Below, piece after piece: positions 17,605-25,531 of a stretch of 64,000 bases of DNA. Source of the stretch: Sphingomonas arenae (GTDB lineage: Bacteria > Pseudomonadota > Alphaproteobacteria > Sphingomonadales > Sphingomonadaceae); the NCBI RefSeq assembly GCF_016924655.1, contig NZ_JAFFJU010000002.1, positions 310,001 through 374,000 of the forward strand, given 5' to 3'. The number at the start of each line of letters is the position of its first letter. Positions within the stretch are counted from its first letter, which is position 1. The notes beneath the pieces were generated by a model, which worked only from the letters and a program-made list of their open reading frames with translations, was not told where the DNA came from and ran no database searches. A program made the translations under genes and the position numbers.

Positions 17605-18087
17605 TCAGGCCAGGAACTCCGGGTCGAGCACGATCTGCCCGTCTGCCAGGTCCGCGATTCCGGGCCTGAACGGAATCAACGCCCGGCGGCCCTCCGCGCC
17701 CTCGACCTCCAGCAGGTCACCGGCACCGAAGTTCTCGACTGCCACAACCGTCCCGAGAGCCGCACCCTCATGCGACACGCACGGCAGGCCGATGAGGTCG
17801 GCATGATAATATTCACCTTCTCCGAGCGGGGGGAGAGAGGCACGATCCACCTCGATGAGGCTGCCACGCAGGGCTTCTGCGGTCGAGCGATCGTTCACGC
17901 CGGCCACGCGCGCAATCGCGGTCTTGCCGCTGTCCTTGACGGACTGCAGTTGCATCTCCCGTCCTCCCACGAAGACGGTCGAATGGTGGGCCAAGCTCTC
18001 AGCGCTGTCGGAGAACAGCTTCAGGCGAAGCTCACCCCGGATGCCGTGCGCACCGGCGACGGCGGCAAGGGCGATGCGGTCAGACAA
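17605..18087 (-). CDS. rimM: ribosome maturation factor RimM
   Basis: Assembly factor for the 30S head that binds S19. The protein reads LSDRIALAAVAGAHGIRGELRLK from its start, then the PRC-barrel part with EYYHADLIGLPC and a DLLEVE block. The start chosen is TTG at 18085-18087, with GGGAGGA (18093-18099) five bases away; the open frame extends upstream to an ATG at 18204 but that part is unlike RimM and has no such site. Length 160 aa is normal. It follows rpsP in the usual order. The rare TTG start may limit expression. Confidence 0.95.
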   Translation of the reverse strand: MSDRIALAAVAGAHGIRGELRLKLFSDSAESLAHHSTVFVGGREMQLQSVKDSGKTAIARVAGVNDRSTAEALRGSLIEVDRASLPPLGEGEYYHADLIGLPCVSHEGAALGTVVAVENFGAGDLLEVEGAEGRRALIPFRPGIADLADGQIVLDPEFLA

Positions 18088-18224
18088 ACTGATCCTCCCG
18101 ACGTTTTCGTGACGAGGGGAACCGCCTCGAGAGCGGTGGAGGGGTTCTACGCTTCCGCCGAAGATCCCCTCCACCATGCTTCGCATGGTCGCCGTCCCCG
18201 GCAAGGGCCGGGGAGGACTTCATG

Positions 18225-18776
18225 TTACTCCGCCTTCTCGGCGCCTTCGGCCGGAGCAGCGTCATCGGCGCCCTCGGCTGGCTCGGGCTGCGTCGGAGCG
18301 GACACCTCAGCGCCAGCGTCGCCACCTTCGGCCGGAGCTTCCTGACTCGGCGCGCTTTCATCGGCGGCCGGCGCCTCCGGCTCGGCAGCGACCTCGGGCT
18401 CGGGAGCAGCCGCAGCGGCAGCAGCGGCTTCGGCAGCCTCGGCCTGCTTGGCAGCACGCTCTTCGGCCCGCTCCGTCGCCTTCTCGCCCGGCTTGCCCTT
18501 GTTCGGGTTGTTGCGAGCCGCGCGCTCCTTGATGCCGGCGGCGTCGAGGAAGCGGGCCACACGGTCCGACGGCTGAGCGCCGACGCCCAGCCAATGCTGG
18601 ATGCGGTCGCTGTCCAGCTTCACCCGCTCGGGCGAGTCCTTCGCCAGCAGCGGGTTGTAGGTGCCGACCTTCTCGATGAAGCGGCCGTCACGCGAATTGC
18701 GCGAATCCGCGACGACGATGCGGTAGTACGGACGCTTCTTGGAGCCACCACGGGCCAGACGGATTGCAACTGCCAT
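18225..18776 (-). CDS. rpsP: 30S ribosomal protein S16 with long C-terminal tail
   Basis: Ribosomal protein S16, needed for 30S assembly. Residues 1-82 are the normal protein: [35 protein letters not shown] and [13 protein letters not shown] further 100 residues follow, first basic ([20 protein letters not shown]), then almost only Ala, Glu, Pro, Asp and Gly ([11 protein letters not shown]...). S16 is normally 80-90 aa, so the length is doubled. The tail is likely disordered and acidic; its function is unknown. Gene order ffh-rpsP-rimM is as in other bacteria. The C-terminal half is in frame with no stop, so this is not an assembly artefact on the face of it. Confidence 0.96.
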   Translation of the reverse strand: MAVAIRLARGGSKKRPYYRIVVADSRNSRDGRFIEKVGTYNPLLAKDSPERVKLDSDRIQHWLGVGAQPSDRVARFLDAAGIKERAARNNPNKGKPGEKATERAEERAAKQAEAAEAAAAAAAAPEPEVAAEPEAPAADESAPSQEAPAEGGDAGAEVSAPTQPEPAEGADDAAPAEGAEKAE

Positions 18777-18802
18777 TTCGTTAGTCCTTCTTTCTTCTAC
18801 TC

Positions 18803-18890
18803 GTCACCCCCGCGAAGGCGGGGGTCCATCTCCTGAACTGTCCACCTGCCCAGCTTATGGGAGATGGATCCCCGCGTGCGCGGGGATGAC
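18803..18890. repeat. family D palindromic repeat, copy 1
   Basis: gtcacccccgcgaaggcggg... (18803-18833) pairs with gggagatggatccccgcg... (18859-18890). It lies between ffh and rpsP within one presumed operon. Its sister is at 28910-28997 and shares the first 31 bases exactly. Confidence 0.88.
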
Positions 18891-18900
18891 GGTCACGCCA

Positions 18901-20379
18901 TCATTTCTTGCCAAACTTGTCGAAACCCGGAGGCATTCCGAACGGCGCGCCGCCACCGGGCAGTCCCGGCAGCCCACCGCCGCCGAGCCCACCAGGGGGC
19001 AGCCCACCGGGCCCCATCAGACCGCCCATGGCGCCTTCCATGCCACCCTTGCCGAACAGCGCCGCCAGCTTGCCGAGGCCGCCCATCTTCTTCAGCCGCT
19101 TCATGGCGTTGGCCATTTCCTGGTGCATCTTCAGCAGCTTGTTCACCTCCTGAACGGTGGTGCCGCTGCCCTTGGCAATGCGGATCTTGCGCTTGGCGTT
19201 GATCAACTCGGGCTTGGCCCGCTCCTTGGCAGTCATGGACGACATGATCGCTTCCAGGTGAACCAGCGCCTTGCTGTCCTGCGCCTTGTCAATCGCGCCC
19301 TTCATGCCCTTCATGCCAGGCATCATGCCGGCGAGCGCGCCGAGGCCGCCCATGCGCTGCATCTGCGCGATCTGCGAGCGGAGGTCGTCGAGGTCGAACT
19401 TGCCCTTCGCCATCTTGGCGGCGAGCTTCTCGGCTTCCTCGACCTTGATCGTCTCGGCGGCGCGTTCGACCAGGCTGACGACGTCGCCCATGCCAAGGAT
19501 GCGCCCCGCCACGCGGCTGGGGTGGAACGGCTCGATCGCGTCAAGACCCTCGCCGGTGCCCGCGAACTTGATCGGCTTGCCGGTGACCGCACGCATCGAC
19601 AGCGCCGCGCCACCGCGGGCATCGCCGTCCATGCGGGTCAGGATCACGCCGGTGAGCTCGACCTCGCCTGCGAACCCCTTGGCGACGTTGACGGCATCCT
19701 GGCCGGTCAGGCTGTCCACGACCAGCAGCGTTTCCGCCGGCATGGAGGCGGCGGCAACCGCCTTCATCTCGCTCATCAGCGCATCGTCGACATGGAGCCG
19801 ACCCGCCGTATCGAGCAGCAGCACGTCGTAACCCTGCAGCTTCGCCGACTGCAGCGCGCGCTTCGCGATGTCGACGGGCAGCTGGCCCGGAACGATCGGC
19901 AGCGTGTCGACGCTCGCCTGCCGGCCGAGCACCGCCAACTGCTCCTGCGCGGCCGGACGGGCGACGTCGAGCGAGGCCATCAGGACCCGCTTGCGCTCCT
20001 TCTCCGCGAGGCGCTTCGCAAGCTTGGCCGTGGTGGTCGTCTTGCCCGAGCCCTGAAGGCCGACCATCATGATCACGGCCGGCGGGCTGACCGCGGTGTT
20101 CAGCTCCGCATTGTCGCCGCCGAGCATCTCGATGAGCGCGTCGTTGACGAGCTTGACGACCTGCTGACCCGGCGTGACCGACCGGAGCACTTCCTGGCCG
20201 ACCGCCTGTTCGGTCACCTTGTCGACGAAATCGCGCGCGACCGGAAGTGCGACATCCGCCTCGAGCAGAGCCACGCGCACCTCGCGCATGGCCGAGCGCA
20301 CGTCGGCCTCCGTCAGCGCGCCACGGCCGCGAAGCTTGTCGAACACCCCGCCAAGGCGGTCGCTCAGGGACTCGAACAT
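18901..20379 (-). CDS. ffh: signal recognition particle protein Ffh
   Basis: SRP54 GTPase that binds signal sequences of nascent membrane proteins together with 4.5S RNA. NG domain: GLQGSGKTTTTAKLAKRL (G1), LDTAGRL (G3), TRMDGDARGGAALS (G4 region) and TGKPIKFAGTGEG. The M domain is Met- and Gly-rich (MGGLGALAGMMPGMKGMKG, then GSGTTVQEVNKLLKMH). The end is a Gly/Pro run (PGGLPPGGLGGGGLPG). Length 492 aa. Its receptor FtsY is also in the window at 25528. A gaggagtgtgtg leader supplies the ribosome binding site. Confidence 0.98.
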   Translation of the reverse strand: MFESLSDRLGGVFDKLRGRGALTEADVRSAMREVRVALLEADVALPVARDFVDKVTEQAVGQEVLRSVTPGQQVVKLVNDALIEMLGGDNAELNTAVSPPAVIMMVGLQGSGKTTTTAKLAKRLAEKERKRVLMASLDVARPAAQEQLAVLGRQASVDTLPIVPGQLPVDIAKRALQSAKLQGYDVLLLDTAGRLHVDDALMSEMKAVAAASMPAETLLVVDSLTGQDAVNVAKGFAGEVELTGVILTRMDGDARGGAALSMRAVTGKPIKFAGTGEGLDAIEPFHPSRVAGRILGMGDVVSLVERAAETIKVEEAEKLAAKMAKGKFDLDDLRSQIAQMQRMGGLGALAGMMPGMKGMKGAIDKAQDSKALVHLEAIMSSMTAKERAKPELINAKRKIRIAKGSGTTVQEVNKLLKMHQEMANAMKRLKKMGGLGKLAALFGKGGMEGAMGGLMGPGGLPPGGLGGGGLPGLPGGGAPFGMPPGFDKFGKK

Positions 20380-20411
20380 TCACACACTCCTCACGATGGC
20401 GCCCGCGAAAT

Positions 20412-20464
20412 GGGAAGTGACTTCCCGCAACGCAAACGACGCCGGCGGGCGAAACCTCGCCGGC
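20412..20464 (-). promoter_or_regulatory. two hairpins in the ffh upstream region
   Basis: gggaag-tga-cttccc (20412-20426) is a perfect short palindrome 33 bases before the ffh start, and gccggcg (20441-20447) pairs with cgccggc (20458-20464) further out. The second may be the end hairpin of the leftward GGDEF-EAL transcript; the first would sit in the ffh leader. No T-run follows either. Nothing else is seen in 20380-20555. Confidence 0.35.
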
Positions 20465-20555
20465 CAGCGTGCTCCGAGGAGCAACATCGATGTCTGTCGA
20501 AAACGACCGGGCGCGGTTAGACGAACCAGGTGGTGCGGTCAAGGAAAGGCGGCGG

Positions 20556-22793
20556 TCAGGCCGCGAACATCAGCTTCTCGTCCAGGGGAGCGGCCTTGGA
20601 ATAGAGGTGCCCCTGCAGCTGATCGCACCCGGCAAGCAACAGGATCTCTTCCTGCTGGACCGTCTCCACGCCCTCCGCCGCAATCGTCAGCCCCAGCGCC
20701 CTGCCCAGGCTTGCAATGGCCGCAACGATCGCGCGCGCTTCCGCGGAGCGTTCGATGTCCGCCACGAAACTGCGGTCCACCTTGATCTTGTCGACGGTAA
20801 AGCGGCGGAGGTAGTTGAGGCTGGAGTAGCCGGTCCCGAAGTCGTCCAGAGCAACGCGGAAGCCGGCCTCACGCAACCGCTGGAGCGAGGCTCGGGTGGT
20901 GCGACTGTCATCCAGCAGGGTGCGCTCGGTGATCTCGAACTCGAGCTGGTCCGGACTCACCGCCTGAGTTCGGCAGTGGTGAACCACCCGCTCGGCGAAG
21001 GTCTCGTCACGCAGCTGCGCCGGCGAGAGATTGATGGCAGTGAAGCCCCCGCCCCGCTCGCTGGAGCGGCTCGCCCCTTGGATCGCCCGATGCAGGACCC
21101 AGTCGCCGATCGGGATGATCAGCCCGGTTTCCTCGGCGATGGGGAGGAATCGGGACGGGGGAATGAGGCCGAGCTCCGGATGTTTCCAGCGGAGCAGCAG
21201 TTCCTCGCCCAAACGGCGGCGCTGTCCATCGACCTCGACCTGCCCCCATAGTTCAAACTGGTTGCAATGAAGCGCCGCTCGAAGATCGCTTTCCAGCCTC
21301 GCGCGGCGGGTGTTGGCTGCGTCCATCCGCGGCCGGAATACCCGAGCACAATGACGTCCTTCCGCCTTGGCACGGTAGAGCGCGACATCTGCCCGGCGCA
21401 TCAACTCCGTGGCGTCGATCGCTTCGCCGAGAGAGCGAGCAGCCCCGATGCTTGCACTTGCATGGACGCTCTTCCCCAGCAAATCGAATGGCTTCGCGAA
21501 GACCGCGTGGATCGTCTCACAGCGGTCCGACGCCCGGGAGGCCTCTTCCCCGCAGAGCAGAATGGCGAATTCGTCCCCGCCGAGGCGCGCGATCGTCTCC
21601 CGCCCCGAGGACGTTGCGCGCAATCGCCCGGCGAACTCCTGGATGAGCTGGTCGCCCGCAAGGTGGCCAAGCGTGTCGTTGACCTGCTTGAACCGGTCCA
21701 GATCGATGAGCAGCAGAGAGACATCGTGGCTGCGCTCGGCCAGTGCGCCCTGCAACCGTTCGGTGAGCAGCGCACGATTGGGCAGGCTGGTCAGCGTGTC
21801 GTGGAAGGCGAGATGACGCGCCTGGGCCTCCAGTGCCCCTCGTTCCACCAGTGTGTGCTTGAGACGCCCCAGCAGCATGAACATGAGCGCACCCAGCATC
21901 AGCAACCCGACGAAGGTCGCCGGAAGAAGCACCCCCATGATCCGCCGCCCAGGCAGTTCGGGCCTCCAGATCAGGTAGCCGAGCGGCTTCTCCCACGCAT
22001 CGCGGATGTAGATCGAGGTCTCGCCTTTCCGCGAGGTGTCACGAGGCGAGAAGCGCGCTCCGTCGAGCAGGTTCTTGGACTGGAGTTCGCGCATGAACGG
22101 GCCGTCGAGATAACGGATGCTGACCATCACGGGCCACGCCGCGCGCTGTCCGACATAGCCTTCGGTTGATGGCTTGATCAGCATGACGCTGGCGGCCGCG
22201 GGCCGACCGCCGATGGCGATCAGGTGGGTGTCATGGATGGCCCGTGCCGTTGTCCGGACCGTGCTACCCTCAGACAAGGGCCTTCCAGGGTTGCGGTCAT
22301 GTGGTCCCAGGATGCCGCCTGGCCCGCCGCGAACGCTGCTCAGCAGGGAAGAGAGATCCTGGCGGAGCCGCCAGAAGCGCTCGGCGCCGACACGCTGGCC
22401 CCTGACTGCAACAAGGACCGGCCTGTCGTGCTCGTCGAGCAGCCAGGTCTCGTCATGCTGGAACATGTTGAACAGCCACAGGGCCGTGTTGTCGAACAGC
22501 CAGTCCGTGTCCCGGACGGGCGCCACCATCTTGGCCGCGCTTTCGTCCCAGATGGCCACCGCCTCCTGCTGCAGCGCGAGTTCGTCAAGAGCGACGTGGA
22601 TGGCGTGCCAGGCGACGCGCTCCTGCCGCTGCACCGAGACTTCGTCACTCCATTGCGTGGCCCACCACAGGCCACCTGCGAGCACGATCACGATGGCCCC
22701 GAGAATGGCAACGGTGGCGCGCGTTAACTGACGCGAAAGGCGACGCGCACCTTCCGTTCCAAGAGCAATGGGACGCAACAGAGCCTTGACCAC
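20556..22793 (-). CDS. CHASE4-GGDEF-EAL cyclic-di-GMP enzyme
   Basis: Membrane sensor that makes or breaks cyclic di-GMP, 745 aa. A membrane helix near residues 27-47 is followed by a CHASE4-like periplasmic domain (WDESAAKMVAPVRDTDWLFDN) and a second helix near 270-292. The GGDEF domain keeps DLDRFKQVNDTLGH and RLGGDEF. The EAL domain reads EELLLRWKHPELG in place of EALLRW, but keeps NLSPAQL, FEITERTLL, DDFGTGYSSL, DKIKVD and AEGVET, so phosphodiesterase activity is likely. Both activities are possible; direction is unknown. A perfect palindrome lies 21 bases before its start. Confidence 0.94.
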   Translation of the reverse strand: MVKALLRPIALGTEGARRLSRQLTRATVAILGAIVIVLAGGLWWATQWSDEVSVQRQERVAWHAIHVALDELALQQEAVAIWDESAAKMVAPVRDTDWLFDNTALWLFNMFQHDETWLLDEHDRPVLVAVRGQRVGAERFWRLRQDLSSLLSSVRGGPGGILGPHDRNPGRPLSEGSTVRTTARAIHDTHLIAIGGRPAAASVMLIKPSTEGYVGQRAAWPVMVSIRYLDGPFMRELQSKNLLDGARFSPRDTSRKGETSIYIRDAWEKPLGYLIWRPELPGRRIMGVLLPATFVGLLMLGALMFMLLGRLKHTLVERGALEAQARHLAFHDTLTSLPNRALLTERLQGALAERSHDVSLLLIDLDRFKQVNDTLGHLAGDQLIQEFAGRLRATSSGRETIARLGGDEFAILLCGEEASRASDRCETIHAVFAKPFDLLGKSVHASASIGAARSLGEAIDATELMRRADVALYRAKAEGRHCARVFRPRMDAANTRRARLESDLRAALHCNQFELWGQVEVDGQRRRLGEELLLRWKHPELGLIPPSRFLPIAEETGLIIPIGDWVLHRAIQGASRSSERGGGFTAINLSPAQLRDETFAERVVHHCRTQAVSPDQLEFEITERTLLDDSRTTRASLQRLREAGFRVALDDFGTGYSSLNYLRRFTVDKIKVDRSFVADIERSAEARAIVAAIASLGRALGLTIAAEGVETVQQEEILLLAGCDQLQGHLYSKAAPLDEKLMFAA

Positions 22794-22813
22794 GGCTGCC
22801 CATCCGCGACCCA

Positions 22814-22835
22814 GCCTTAAGATTTCACTTAAGGC
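22814..22835. promoter_or_regulatory. perfect palindrome upstream of the GGDEF-EAL gene
   Basis: gccttaag (22814-22821), spacer atttca, cttaaggc (22828-22835). The 8-bp arms are perfect and AT-rich relative to surroundings, 21 bases upstream of the start codon on its promoter side. It has no T-run, so an operator is more likely than a terminator for the upstream gene. The regulator is unknown. Confidence 0.45.
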
Positions 22836-22868
22836 CGGTCGTTTGCTCCGTTCTGGAGTGAATGGCGG

Positions 22869-23300
22869 CTAGCCGCGTGGAGGGCCACCGCGCCGGGGGC
22901 CTCCGCCGCCTGCCCTGCCGCCTCCCCCGGGGCGACCACCGCCGCCGGGGCGGGGGCCGCGGCCGGGCGGTCGAGGCCCCTGCCCCTGCGGACGCGGTGC
23001 GCGGGCGCCCCGCTCTACCGGCTCGCCGGCACGAGGTTGTGTGCGGGTTGGGGCCGCATCGCGCGGCGCAACCGAATAGCCTTCCTTGAGCAGCTGCGTG
23101 AATGCTCCGCGCGTCGCGGTGCTGATGGCGTCCTGCAGTTCCTTCGGCAGATCCGCGAACGTCACGTTCGGATGAATGGCCTGCACATCCCGCAGCAGCT
23201 GGTTGGGCAAACCCTTCGACGCGGTCTTGAGAGCCGCCACCGCATCGAGCACGACGGAGAACAGGATGGACTGCATGACTTCGGTGGCGGCTCTGGGCAT
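22869..23300 (-). CDS. hypothetical protein with Gly/Pro/Arg-rich tail
   Basis: Unrecognised 143-aa protein. Residues 1-75 look like a compact helical domain (MPRAATEVMQSILFSVVLDAV..., LPNQLLRDVQAIHPNVTFADLPKE). From about residue 88 the sequence is only G, P, R, Q and A: repeated GPRPP and GGGGRPGGGG-type units, resembling RGG-type tails that bind RNA. The start ATG at 23300 is preceded by aggag. No partner gene is obvious: it is followed by the GGDEF-EAL gene and is divergent from dapF. Function unknown; nucleic-acid binding by the tail is inference. Confidence 0.72.
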   Translation of the reverse strand: MPRAATEVMQSILFSVVLDAVAALKTASKGLPNQLLRDVQAIHPNVTFADLPKELQDAISTATRGAFTQLLKEGYSVAPRDAAPTRTQPRAGEPVERGARAPRPQGQGPRPPGRGPRPGGGGRPGGGGRAGGGGPRRGGPPRG

Positions 23301-23321
23301 CGGTACTCCTATCTCTCGCTT

Positions 23322-23406
23322 GTCATTGCGAGGAGCGCAGCGACGAAGCAATCCAGTTGTTGCGGCCTAACGAAGGACTGGATGGCTTCGCTGCGCTCAC
23401 CATGAC
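23322..23406. repeat. family C palindromic repeat, copy 1
   Basis: gtcattgcgaggagcgcagc...gcaatccag (23322-23356) pairs imperfectly with ctggatggcttcgctgcg...catgac (23378-23406). It fills the divergent gap between the Gly/Pro/Arg-tailed gene and dapF, so it is near two promoters. Sister copy at 47949-48019. Confidence 0.87.
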
Positions 23407-23447
23407 GAAAGTGGACTCAGCTTTCCCGCGTCCCTAAGTCGCCTCGC

Positions 23448-24254
23448 ATGCCGCGGCAATTCGACAAGATGCATGGGCTTGGAAATGACTTCGTCATCTT
23501 CGACGCCCGCCAGGATCCGCTGGCCATGTCGGAGGCGCTCGCGCGGGCGGTAGCTGACCGGCGGACGGGGATCGGATGCGACCAGCTGATTGTGCTGGAG
23601 CCCAGCACGGCCGCGGACCTCCGGATGCGCATCTGGAACCATGACGGCGGAGAAGTGCAGAGTTGCGGCAACGCGTCCCGCTGCGTGGTTGCACTCACGC
23701 GGGTCACCACCCTCGAGACCGGCGGAGGCATCGTCCACGGCGCAACGCAGAACGGAACGATCGAGGTTTCACTTGGTGAGCCCAGGTTCGAGTGGGATGA
23801 GGTGCCTCTCACCTATCCGATGGACACGGACGCGGTGCCGATGGGCTGGGGCCCTTTGGAAAAGCCGATGGCGCTCTCCGTCGGCAACCCGCACCTCGTC
23901 TTCTTCGAGGACGATGTGGACTCGATCGACCTCGTTCGGCTGGGCCCGAGCATCGAACATGATCCGGCCTTTCCGGAGCGAATCAACGTCAACGTCGCTC
24001 AAGTGCTTGCTGACGGCAGCATCAAGCTGCGTACCTGGGAGCGCGGGGCGGGTCTGACGCTCGCGTGCGGCACGGGCGCCTGCGCCACCGCGGTCGCATC
24101 AATTCGGTCGAAGCGCGTGACCTCGCCCGTCCGTGTGAGCATGCCCGGCGGAACCCTGACCGTCGCCTGGTCGCCGGGCGGGCCGGTGAAGATGATCGGT
24201 GCAGCCACCCACGTCTTTCGGGGTGAGATCGAGCTGGAGCGGCTTGGCGCATGA
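23448..24254 (+). CDS. dapF: diaminopimelate epimerase
   Basis: Converts LL- to meso-diaminopimelate for lysine and peptidoglycan. The two active-site cysteines are in QSCGNASRC and LACGTGACA. FDKMHGLGNDFVIFDAR opens the protein and SVGNPHLVFFE marks the second half. Length is 268 aa. The stop overlaps the mtaB start as ATGA, beginning a tightly packed run of five genes to 27997. Start ATG 23448. Confidence 0.98.
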   Translation: MPRQFDKMHGLGNDFVIFDARQDPLAMSEALARAVADRRTGIGCDQLIVLEPSTAADLRMRIWNHDGGEVQSCGNASRCVVALTRVTTLETGGGIVHGATQNGTIEVSLGEPRFEWDEVPLTYPMDTDAVPMGWGPLEKPMALSVGNPHLVFFEDDVDSIDLVRLGPSIEHDPAFPERINVNVAQVLADGSIKLRTWERGAGLTLACGTGACATAVASIRSKRVTSPVRVSMPGGTLTVAWSPGGPVKMIGAATHVFRGEIELERLGA

Positions 24255-25531
24255 GCGTGGAAACGATCACGCTGGGTTGCCGCCTGAACTTCGCTGAGAG
24301 TGAGGCGATGAAGGCCCGCGCCCCGGACGGCACGGTGATCGTCAACTCCTGCGCGGTAACGGGGGAGGCGGTGCGGCAGACGCGGCAGGCAATCCGGCGC
24401 GCTCGGCGGGAGCGGCCAGAGGCCCGGATCGTCGTCACCGGCTGCGCGGCACAGCTGGAGCCCGAGAGCTTTGCCGTCATGCCGGAAGTGGACTTGGTGG
24501 TGGGCAATGGGGGCAAGTTGGCCTCCTCATCGCTCGTCCTGAACGGAGGCCGTCAGGCCGAAGTCGAAGGGCGCTCGGCAGGTGACACGCCCTTCGACTT
24601 GGCACTCCGTGCTCCGCTCAGGACGAGCGAGAAGATTGCCAGCCGCTCACTCCAGTTTACTTCTTCCCCCGTCGCCGCCGGCTTCCGACAGCGCGTGCGG
24701 AGCTTCGTCGCCGTTCAGACCGGCTGCGACCATCGGTGCACCTTTTGCACCATCTGGCAGGCGCGAGGGCCGAGCGTGACCCTGCCCTATTCGGCCGTGC
24801 GCGATGCGGTTGCACGCGAGCTGGCGGCTGGCGCCAAGGAGATCGTGCTTACCGGGGTAGACATCACCAGCGTCGAAGGCGGGCTTGGTCCGTTATGCGA
24901 ACGGCTGGTGGTCGACTTGCCAGCGTTGAAGCGCCTTCGGCTCTCAAGCCTCGACAGCATCGAAGTCGACGAAGCGCTCATGGCGCTGATCGCCGGCGAG
25001 CCGCGGCTCATGCCGCACTTCCACCTGTCGCTGCAGGCCGGCGACGACCTGATCCTGAAGCGCATGAAGCGCCGGCACTCCCGTGCCGACGCGGTGCGGC
25101 TCGTCGAGCGGATCAAGACGCTGCGGCCGGATGCAACCATCGGGGCGGACCTGATCGCCGGCTTTCCAACCGAAACTGAGGAAGCCGCGATCAACACGCT
25201 GAGACTCCTCGACGACTGCGGCATAGTCGCAGCCCACGTCTTCCCCTTCTCGCCCCGACCGAACACGCCGGCCGCCCGCATGCCGCAGGTCGAGCGCGAG
25301 ATCGTCAAGGCGCGAGCCGCCCGCCTCCGCGCCGCGGCTGCCGAGCGCCGTTCGGCCTGGTTCGACAGTCTCGTCGGCTCCGCCCAGCCCGTACTGATCG
25401 AGAACAGCGAGAAGGGTCATACGGACAGTTTCGCGCCAGTGTTCGTTGCCGGCTCGTCGCGTGGCCAGACGGGCCTTGCGCGCATCATCGGTCGCACCGG
25501 CGACCACCTGATCGGGACGTTTGTTCAATGA
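24251..25531 (+). CDS. mtaB: MiaB-like tRNA t6A methylthiotransferase with in-frame repeat insert
   Basis: Radical-SAM enzyme that adds a methylthio group to t6A37 of tRNA. N-terminal cluster cysteines are at 10 (LGCRLN), 34 (NSCAV) and 65 (TGCAA); the radical-SAM triad CDHRCTFC is at 159-166. A C-terminal TRAM-like part follows (PVLIEN, GHTDSFAPV). Residues about 94-126 (from SLVLNGGRQAEVEG to LRTS) are encoded by a complete family A palindromic repeat that keeps the frame, between the N-terminal domain and the radical-SAM domain. Without it the protein would be about 393 aa. Coupled by ATGA overlaps to dapF before and ftsY after. MtaB rather than MiaB or RimO is by overall pattern. Confidence 0.92.
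   Translation: MSVETITLGCRLNFAESEAMKARAPDGTVIVNSCAVTGEAVRQTRQAIRRARRERPEARIVVTGCAAQLEPESFAVMPEVDLVVGNGGKLASSSLVLNGGRQAEVEGRSAGDTPFDLALRAPLRTSEKIASRSLQFTSSPVAAGFRQRVRSFVAVQTGCDHRCTFCTIWQARGPSVTLPYSAVRDAVARELAAGAKEIVLTGVDITSVEGGLGPLCERLVVDLPALKRLRLSSLDSIEVDEALMALIAGEPRLMPHFHLSLQAGDDLILKRMKRRHSRADAVRLVERIKTLRPDATIGADLIAGFPTETEEAAINTLRLLDDCGIVAAHVFPFSPRPNTPAARMPQVEREIVKARAARLRAAAAERRSAWFDSLVGSAQPVLIENSEKGHTDSFAPVFVAGSSRGQTGLARIIGRTGDHLIGTFVQ
24531..24628. repeat. family A palindromic repeat, copy 3, inside mtaB
   Basis: Arms cgctcgtcctgaacgg (24531-24546) and ccgctcaggacgagcg (24613-24628), with gaagtcgaagggcgctc and acgcccttcgactt inside. It is the same element as the intergenic copies at 5407, 17495 and 43871, but lies wholly within coding sequence and is read without a stop. 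Confidence 0.92.

Noticed and set aside
18739-20520. A 593-codon plus-strand open frame opposite ffh
   Set aside because: Antisense to ffh, His/Arg/Leu-rich composition typical of reverse-frame translation of GC-rich DNA.
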